A stretch of 64,000 bases of DNA from Taudactylus pleione. Its lineage: Eukaryota > Chordata > Amphibia > Anura > Myobatrachidae. Positions within the stretch are counted from its first letter, which is position 1. Each line of letters opens with the position of its first letter. A program made the translations under genes and the position numbers. Shown here in pieces: positions 56,600-64,000 of the stretch. The stretch covers positions 24,439,501 through 24,503,500 of the forward strand of contig JAUIMM010000178.1 of NCBI GenBank assembly GCA_031769625.1, written 5' to 3'. Under the pieces are notes generated by a model, which worked only from the letters and a program-made list of their open reading frames with translations, did no database searches and had not been told where the DNA came from.

Positions 56600-58240
56600 T
56601 GGGCTCACAAATTTCTAGTCGCAGTCCTAGGGCCTATTTATTATTATGTTCTATCTGTTCTGAAGATTCATATTTTTAATCGCAACAATAAGGAATACTT
56701 TATGGGGTATTTACCATTCTGAGGTTAAACAGTGAGAAGCTGACATCTTAAGACCACCCAGCCATGTATGCGCTAGGTGAAAATCTTGGCCATCGCAGTC
56801 TAACTAGCCAACCAAAGAGGAATTCCAAGATCCCTCTCTGGCCAGACTTCCCCCATAAGGAAAGGTTAGCCAACATACTGTAGGCAACTTCCGAAAAGCT
56901 ATGGGTACAGCTGCCGTGGTGGCTGTATCTTGCAAAGTAGGAGATAGCATTGAAATCTCCTGCTTTTTAGTTGTGATAGTTTTGTGAAACTTAATTCTGC
57001 CCTAAAAATGCAGATACAACTGCTTTCACATGTTTTTAGATCAGAATTAGTTTGATAAATAGATCGCCACAATATCTTTGTGATCCACCGGTCATCCTCC
57101 ATCCATTGAGCATAACAGTACTTAGGTCAATACCACTGGTGTACTCATACCGTCATTTTTAAACTAAAAATAAATAGATAAAGGGAAACAAAGCTCACCA
57201 TAAAAATAGCAAAGCATTCCTTTTTTTAAGCAGATATATATCCTGCATAACTGGCACAGAGTTACAAAATCCTTCTCTTGTCTGTTACTTATTACTTATT
57301 CAATCTCTTGTTTGCACAGAAAGCACTAAAAGTATATTAAAGGGAGAGCGCGTTGTGTGTCATATTAAATGTGGCTGCTCTGTGCTGTATGTGCACATAC
57401 AGTGACATCCTGTTATGGATCATCTGCTGGACAATAACTATTGCATATTCTTTCCCTGACAGGCTGCTCCGTACTTTGTAGGAGATGTTCTAATGTTTCT
57501 GACGATCTGTACATGGCCACACATATCAGCAAATTTTCCGAATTAATGCTGAGAGTAGTTTACAGTCTTTTGTTCAGTGGCGCTTACTCTTGCTGATTGT
57601 GTCCTAAATAATAAACTGTAGCCTCGAGCAGTTTTTCTCTGAATGCTTATGATGAGATCTCATTCATCTAAATCTACTGGCCAAAGGAATAAAATAAATC
57701 AAGAATTTCCCAAATATAACAATATTTGTGTTCTGTAGATAATTGATGACTCCAGCTGCACTAATTAAAATCCATCTGAGATTCATTAATCTTGGTCACA
57801 AGGTCCAATTGCTACAATCCCACACCCAGCATAGACCCTGCACTGTCCTTGCACTTTCCAGGTACTGTCAGGCTTTCATTTATAGTGAGAGGAAAGGTAA
57901 GACAGGAAAGGAGAAAGAGGATATGATAGAGGGCATATTGTTACATGTATACATACTATTAAATCAACACTAACTTTTTTAACCACCAACACAGAACACA
58001 GGCCAAAACTGTCATTGTAGTGCAATGAGGGTTATAATAAAATAGAAGCACACATTTGAATGCAGTTTTTAAGAAAAGAACCCTGGTAAAAAGCAAGGAT
58101 GAGATTCTAAAGAGGAGATACTGAACTATTTGGTTTTCAATAAGAGTGCTACAATTTAAATGATTTCACTAACAGGGCCGACAGGACCAGATTATGAACA
58201 GAACAACATCTATGCCTGTAAACAAGTTTGCTTTGGTTAT
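56600..58240. other. Unique AT-rich DNA, candidate conserved non-coding region
   Basis: No repeat structure recognised. The part 57,280-57,800 is the most even in base composition, with words such as ACAATAACTATTGCATATTC and GCACTAATTAAAATCC. No exon with conserved coding content. Confidence 0.3.
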
Positions 58241-58247
58241 ATCTTAT

Positions 58248-58811
58248 GGGCCTATGTATCAAGCTGTTTTTTTCATAAAATTATGTAGAAACTTCATCTT
58301 CTGCATAAATGTATTGTAGCTATTTCCTAATAGCACAATGCAGGCGATTCCACAGAAATCTTTGTCAGAGTGCTAATTAGTACTGCAGATCGCAGTCTCC
58401 AATATTATCAATGGTGACTACTATCTGACCTCTATGTACCAAACTATGTACCAAAGTGAAGCTTTTCGGAGTTTTGCCCTTGTAGTGTGAGCTGCTTTAA
58501 GTCTATAGAGGCTTAGGACCAGGAGAGAGATCTTCCAATCACTCCCCCACAGCTTTCGGCCGGCTTTCGAAAGCTGACACTGTGTGCAATGTGCAGTGTC
58601 AGCTTCACCCAGAGAAGTCTCTCACAAACGTGAAAGTCTTCTACAATATGCCAGGTATATAACTTGCAGGGACAGCGGTTACCGCAACCACTGTCACTGC
58701 GAATTCCCCTTTGTACATAGCAGGGATGTTTTCATTAAAAATGAAAATATCCCTTTCCAATATGGATTATAAAAAATTGTGGCAGAGCCGCGACTATTAA
58801 TACATAGGCCC
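58248..58811. mobile_element. MITE with GGGCCTATGTATCAA ends
   Basis: Left GGGCCTATGTATCAAGC pairs with right ATTAATACATAGGCCC; TTA occurs on both sides (58,244-58,246 and 58,812-58,814). An internal copy of CTATGTACCAAA lies at 58,430. Non-coding. Confidence 0.8.
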
Positions 58812-58851
58812 TTAATCTCTAAACGTGAAACAAGGCAATAAAGTCGAACTA

Positions 58852-59236
58852 CAGATGTGTCCTCCTCATACATCTAGCCTCCTTGCGAGTTAAACAGCCC
58901 TTCTAATCGCTCCATGCCGTGGCGTGACTTGGTAGAGCAGAACGTCTTTTGTGCGACTCTTTACCTTCAAATGTGTCTTATTCACAGTCACTGACACTGT
59001 AACGTAGCATTTCACATGCCGATATAATCGCAAACGCACAGAGAACATAGGCATGCTACATATCATTTTAATCAGCAGAAGCTGCTTGTGCTAGCTATTA
59101 GCATTACTGTGTGAAGACGCATTTGAAGGTAAAAAGTCACACGAAGGACGCTCGGCGCTACCGAGGCACATGGAGCTCCCGCGTTGTGTGGTTCGACTTG
59201 TAACGCATGGAGGATAGATGTATGTGGACACATCTA
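58852..59236. mobile_element. Tc1/mariner-type MITE (CAGATGTGTCC family), copy 3
   Basis: Ends CAGATGTGTCC and GGACACATCTA with TA on both sides (58,850-58,851 and 59,237-59,238). Its left part matches 14,084 onward and its right part matches the left part of 9,173 inverted, so it may be a recombinant of two subtypes. Confidence 0.8.
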
Positions 59237-59239
59237 TAG

Positions 59240-59970
59240 CCTGTGCGATATCTTAGAACCTGATAGACCTTTGCATATTAAATACGGTGACCAAATACTT
59301 ATTATTTACTTTCCTACCTATAGCACAAGCAGTTAGAACTTTTATACTCCTAAAAACTGTTTTGTTTTTTTATTTCTAAAACAGATATACTGGCTATTGG
59401 TTATATATTGGAATAAATGTATTTTTACATTCAAGCAATACTATTTGATGACAGTAACCTTTTAAAAATAAAGCAGTGAAACAAACTATAATCTTAATAA
59501 TCCTGCCTTTAAAGCTTCTTTAGCAGAACATTGCCTAATGGAGGTCAGCATAGAAAATGTTAATATATGAGTCAATACAAAATAAATCAAGCATAACATG
59601 TTTAAAATATTACTTAAGAAGAGGGTTTGAATGAAACATATCTTGAGGCAACAATATAATCGAATCAGAGTTACAAGAATTAAACTTCTGAACTGATGCG
59701 TGACCTAAATACTTGATGTGTCTTAGCTATGTCCACATATAGACAGATTGCTATAAATATGTGCACCTGTGTATCAAAAGACCAGAGGTAATTAATCACA
59801 CGGATAGGAGAGCTGCTGCTTCCCTATGGGATTGTTGGAACCGGGTGTATAATGTATCACAAAACAATGTATAATATAAGGAACACATCACAATTACTAA
59901 AAAACTTCAATAATCCACAATATAGTAAAATTGCAACAAGTTACTTTTCAGTGTACAAGCCAGTGACAGC
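59240..59970. other. Unique AT-rich DNA
   Basis: No gene or repeat recognised. Confidence 0.4.
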
Positions 59971-59974
59971 TTTG

Positions 59975-60115
59975 GGAAGTGTTTCACACTAGACGATGTC
60001 GTCCGATATGGTGGATCGGCGCCACATGTCAGGCACATCGTCTAGTGTATATGGACCATTGCGCGCTCCCACGGGTTGTTAGTGCAGTGCAGGCCGAACA
60101 GAAGAGATCTTGAAC
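59975..60115. mobile_element. MITE remnant with CACTAGACGATGTCG fold-back
   Basis: ACACTAGACGATGTCGTCCG pairs with GACATCG-like bases around ACATCGTCTAGTGTATAT. It resembles the CGAT-rich MITEs at 9,904 and 62,872, but the outer ends are lost. Confidence 0.5.
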
Positions 60116-60180
60116 AACATCATTCTCCTGGATGTGGCCATTGAATAAAATATTGTGCGGTGGCACATAATAGTGTTAAG

Positions 60181-60411
60181 CAGTGGCGTAACTAGGGCAG
60201 GGCAAGCAGGGTGCGTGCCCTGGGCGCCGTGGGACCAGTGGTGCGGGGGGGGGCGCCACCGGCCACAGTACCGGCCCGCCCTAGTTAGTCAGTGTAGCGC
60301 CGACTACAGTGAGTGCGGTCAGCGCTACACACTTACACAGGACTGGCGCTAGGCTTCCAGGTGCCATTTTTAAATTTGCCCTGGGCTCCAAATACCCTAG
60401 TTACGCCACTG
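60181..60411. mobile_element. hAT-type MITE (CAGTGGCGTAACTAG ends)
   Basis: CAGTGGCGTAACTAGGGCAG and the right end CTAGTTACGCCACTG are perfect 15-bp inverted ends. Flanking GTGTTAAG (60,173-60,180) and GCGTTAAG (60,412-60,419) differ at one base. This is a textbook non-autonomous hAT insertion. Confidence 0.92.
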
Positions 60412-60414
60412 GCG

Positions 60415-60790
60415 TTAAGGACTCTATTTATTAACATTATTTTTACTAAACTAAAGTGAAAAGGGGTGTGTTCACCCCCGTTTCACATTATTTTAGTTTC
60501 ACATAAATTTACTAAAGGGCAATTGGAGTAGATTTCGTAAAATTCTAATCCAAACCCTAATTATTACATATTTTTAGTAAGTAGATCACATTTCCCATAA
60601 TTGTAAAGGGAAATGTGATCTGCCCAAATTTACTAAAAATAAAATGTGAAAAAATACCGGGAGAAGCCCTGTGATAATAACGCCACCTGGAGATGGCGTT
60701 ATCCAGGGTTTTCCACGGTTCCTGCTCTGCTCTAACAGGCACAGCTGGGTGGGCAAATTCAAATGCCAGCCCAGCTATGTCGTCAGGATG
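60415..60790. mobile_element. MITE fragment related to 13,850
   Basis: Starts AAGGACTCTATTTATTAAC, like the end at 20,188. AGATCACATTTCCCATAATT and its inverse make a small hairpin at about 60,583-60,622. Then CCGGGAGAAGCCCTGTGAT and AACGCCACCTGGAGATGGCG match 13,860-13,925 inverted. Confidence 0.6.
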
Positions 60791-60899
60791 ACATTTAGAG
60801 CAGCTGATTTGTAAGTTTGTATACTGACCTGAATCAGCTGCTCGGTCGACGCGATGACCAGTCGGCCATAAAGTCGACCCAGTGTTACCCAGCTTAGTG

Positions 60900-62020
60900 T
60901 ATAAATGTAATAATTCTGCTTACTTGTAAAACCTGCACTACAAAAACCCGTGTCAGGATTGTCAACATAACTTACCCAACACATTTAATGGTGGAGCAAG
61001 ATATTTGTTACCATTTGATATCAAAAGAAAGCCTTATATGTTCGAAAACAAAACTGTATTTTTGTAGACTACTTTTAGACTAAGAAAGTATTTCCCATTT
61101 AAACAGACTCATCACTAACGAGAAGATTTTTTTTTTCAGGACATGATATGTCAACAGGTTAAAATAAAGCTTCTAATTTCCTATTGTTGAACACAGTGTA
61201 AAGTTCCAGACAAAATAAAGATACACAATAACGGTACAATACTTCCTATACACAATATTAACTTCTCTCTATTGCCTATTTGCAACATGAACAAAAAACA
61301 CACAATAAATGAAGTAAAGACAATGTAACTTTAATCTCTAAAACATAAAGCTATGGCTGCCAGGTCCTCATAAAATGATAGTGTGCACCTGTACTTAGGT
61401 TTTGTCAACTTTCCATATATCTTCTTTGTGGAAGAGACAGTTTTATTTGAGAAGGGTTCATTTTATTGCTTTTAAATGCAGCTTATTCATAGGGCAAGCT
61501 GCGGATATTAAACTGCCTCCATGATCCTCTGCAATGCGCAAGGCTGTATTGTGAGAGCCTTTGTAACTTGATCATATAACTGCAACAAAATCATAAAAAT
61601 GAATTTGGCAATTGTAGCCTTATGTACTGCTTGTGCTTTATTATCTGCTATACATGATGCTGACTGCTCTATAACAACATTAGGACATTAATCACACCAG
61701 GATTGTTAGCATAATGATATGATGGTATGGTAAATAGGTGTTGGAATAAGACTAATACCAACAACATTGGGAGATTGGTATGAGGATAGGTACACATGTA
61801 ATGTCAGGGTATAGCATGAGCTGTTTTTGTGTCACCAAGTGGCAGATGTGGACAATGAGGGCAGTGCCCAAAAATATTTATCATGTATTAGAACTAGGCA
61901 CATTCCAGAGCCAGCATAGACATGGTTTTACATTCAATTTCTCAACTATTTTTCTCTTTACTACGTGATCTTTACCTCATATTCTAATTAAAAATAACGG
62001 AACTCCTTGAGCAGCCTATA
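60900..62020. other. Unique AT-rich DNA
   Basis: No gene or repeat recognised. The stretch 61,440-61,720 is the least repeat-like. No conserved coding content seen. Confidence 0.35.
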
Positions 62021-62024
62021 TGAA

Positions 62025-62126
62025 GGCAGTGTCAATCTTATATTAGGGCATTGTCACCTCTATATTAGCCAGTGTCAAACCTCTATTAGGGCAGAGTCAA
62101 CCCTCTATTAGGGCAGAGTCAACCCT
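62025..62126. repeat. Tandem repeat, about 23-bp unit, split by a hAT MITE
   Basis: Unit GTCAACCTCTATTAGGGCAG in about four or five variants. Two further units follow the MITE at 62,453-62,485, so the array was continuous before insertion. Confidence 0.8.
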
Positions 62127-62452
62127 CAGGGATGCCAAGAGCCGCCATGGGTCCGGCATGGCTGTGTGTGCCCCTTAACAAAAAAAAAAGATACTATTTG
62201 CAGTGCCACGGAGGGGGACTCTGAGAGCCCCACAGCCCGGTGCAAATCCAGGGGGGGTGGGGACGACGATCAGTGTGATCACTTCCCCCCCACAGACAGA
62301 AGAGAGGAGACTGCTGCTCAGCTGCAACCCAGCACATAGCAGTGTGTGCTGGGCTGCTGACAGATAAGAAGGAGGTGGCGGCGGACCCGGGCCCCTCCAA
62401 CAAGCCAGGGCAACTAGTACCCACTCTCCCCGCCCCCCTCTCGGTGCCCCTG
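62127..62452. mobile_element. hAT-type MITE inserted in the tandem array
   Basis: Left CAGGGATGCCAAGAG and right CTCTCGGTGCCCCTG are inverted with substitutions. Flanks TCAACCCT and TCAAATCT match at six of eight positions, but because both are tandem units the duplication is not independent evidence. The interior is GC-rich and non-coding despite open minus-strand frames. Confidence 0.75.
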
Positions 62453-62869
62453 TCAAATCTATATTAGGGCTGTGTCAAACCTACACGCTCCCATTGTGAA
62501 ATGCTGCTCTTTACTATTGATTATTCATGTACGTTTTTTATGTATACATACTTTGCTAATGTTTACTAAATGAGAAAGCTGCAATAGAAATTCTTAAATT
62601 TATGGGGCAATTCCATTCTTGGTGATGTGAGGTAGTGATGTTCAGCTGCACACATGACGAGAATTACTATCCCAAAATCGCAAAGGAAACGGTTTAATGT
62701 TAGCGGACATGAGGTGCAGGCATTCCTACAGTTTCTCAGGCAATTTGTACAATCACTTCTAATTTAATTGCCCATTTAAAATCTCCCAACAAACCAACTA
62801 TTAAGTGATTGTCAAAGGATCTTAAAAATCTGCACCAACTGATTCGCAACAAACAAGATCTTAAGCTGG

Positions 62870-63040
62870 GAACACACTATACGATCTGTCGTACGATATA
62901 TCATTCAGACGCGGAATTGGAATGATACATCGTATGGATCGTGCAGTGTGTACACCCGAACATTTGCGAAGGTCGTTCATCGCAACGTCCCATCTGCTGT
63001 TCTGCACCGCAGATGGGATGATGCAATGAACGACGCCATG
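62870..63040. mobile_element. MITE with TAAGCTGGGAACACAC end
   Basis: The left end TTAAGCTGGGAACACACTAT belongs to the GCTGGNNACACAC group. An inner fold-back pairs TCGTTCATCGCAACGTCCCA with TGGGATGATGCAATGAACGA. The right end is not found. Confidence 0.6.
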
Positions 63041-63059
63041 CTTCTACATGCAGTATTAG

Positions 63060-64000
63060 TATTGTGTGTTTCAGTAAGTCACACTAGCAACTACTTAACA
63101 TATGTTCCAAACTAAAATCCTATTGTGGCAAAATACCAATATACCTTATGACACTGTACGAAGGAGGGTGAGTAATTAGACTTCATTTGGGCCTGTTAAG
63201 TATTAGATCACTCATATCTAAGTGGCAGATGCAGTCTCATGACTATTGCACCAACTCTCAAAATGTCTGCTTACACCATGTGTAGGGGACAGGTATAATT
63301 TAAATGATAATAATTTACAGAAGGAGCAAGATTACATTTAAACCAACAGTGCAGCTCCCAGTCACAACAGTGTCTTACTACATCCTACTGGTTGTTTTAG
63401 AAAACATTCCCCAGTGACATTTTGTTTGTGAGGCTAAAACAAGGTTTATATTGAAATCTTAACTGGATCTTTACAAGAAAATTTCCAGGTAATAGCTTGC
63501 GCATACATATATTTTTCTGAATCTGACAACATTTTACAACTCAGATATTCTACTCCTTGTTACAAAAAAGAAATGTGTCAAAAACTTGCGGTTCAGATAA
63601 ATATCTACAGAAATAGCTATAACTAATGTTAATAACTAAGCTGCCTCTCAGGCCATAAATAGTAGAAAAAATAAATAACTCCCAGAGACAACTGTGCAAT
63701 GTACATTATAGCAAAGGCAACATTTAAGTAATCAATCATGTGCAGCCAACACAGTCATAAGCAGGGTTTATGAAAATACTTGTAAACATTTATTAAATGT
63801 AAATCCCTCTTCAGGATCTGTTTTGTAAGTGAAACCTATTTTTTCATGCAATTTGGTCTTTGTCATACAGTAGAGCAGATAAAGGTGCAGTTTTTTTTTT
63901 CCTTTTTGCTTGTAGCTCTGGTTCATAGGCATCAACACACTATGCTGAGTTACATTAGTTTCAAAAGTATTTAACAGAAATAAATAACACCACCAAGAAA
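63060..64000. other. Unique AT-rich DNA
   Basis: No gene, tandem array or inverted repeat recognised up to the window edge. Confidence 0.4.

Noticed and set aside
62175..62456. Overlapping minus-strand open frames of 93 and 76 codons
   Set aside because: They fall entirely in a GC-rich hAT MITE, in two frames at once, with no family resemblance.
1..64000. A novel multi-gene system
   Set aside because: I looked for clustered non-transposon genes on both strands and found none. The coding content is transposon-derived and broken.

Overview
The window looks like non-genic DNA from a large, transposon-rich vertebrate nuclear genome. An amphibian, most likely a frog, fits best. This is inference from the mix of repeats: Tc1-like transposons, a vertebrate chromovirus (Ty3/gypsy), L2-type LINE RT, a tRNA-derived SINE with an L2-like tail, and many hAT, Tc1/mariner and 3-bp-TSD MITEs. 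I found no convincing host protein-coding exon, rRNA, functional tRNA, CRISPR or bacterial feature. Nearly every long open frame is either transposon protein or a by-product of a tandem repeat.

Layout. 0-4.2 kb: a fold-back element, then a striking 3.3-kb minisatellite of 27/23-bp units carrying AGATCT. 4.2-7.1 kb: unique AT-rich DNA. 7-23 kb: a dense patchwork of MITEs, often nested, with an L2 LINE remnant (about 15 kb), a Tigger-like MITE (17.7 kb), and a dead Tc1 transposase split by a SINE (20.6-21.6 kb). 23.4-25.2 kb: unique AT-rich DNA. 26.9-28.6 kb: a near-complete Tc1-like transposon with 220-bp inverted repeats and an intact DD34E triad but a frameshift. 29-33 kb: unique DNA. 33.2-34.7 kb: a large fold-back element with a tandem repeat in its loop. 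35-43.6 kb: several tandem repeats, a possible solo LTR and a run of hairpins. 46-46.8 kb: a fold-back MITE with a 10-bp target duplication, then a hAT MITE. 47.2-52.2 kb: a 5'-truncated chromovirus running gag, protease, RT, RNase H, integrase, chromodomain, polypurine tract and 3' LTR, broken by frameshifts, a stop and loss of catalytic residues. 53.9-55.4 kb: a second Tc1-like transposon on the minus strand, dead. 56-64 kb: more MITEs in unique AT-rich DNA, including a hAT MITE that splits a small tandem array.

The genes do not form a pathway. The history is repeated insertion, nesting and decay. Insertion order can be read where one element interrupts another: SINE in Tc1, MITE in MITE, hAT in tandem array. 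AT-rich blocks free of recognisable repeats (23.5-25.2, 29.2-31.3, 32.4-33.1, 57.2-58.2, 61.0-62.0 and 63.1-64.0 kb) are the best places to look for conserved regulatory DNA, but conservation cannot be judged from one sequence.
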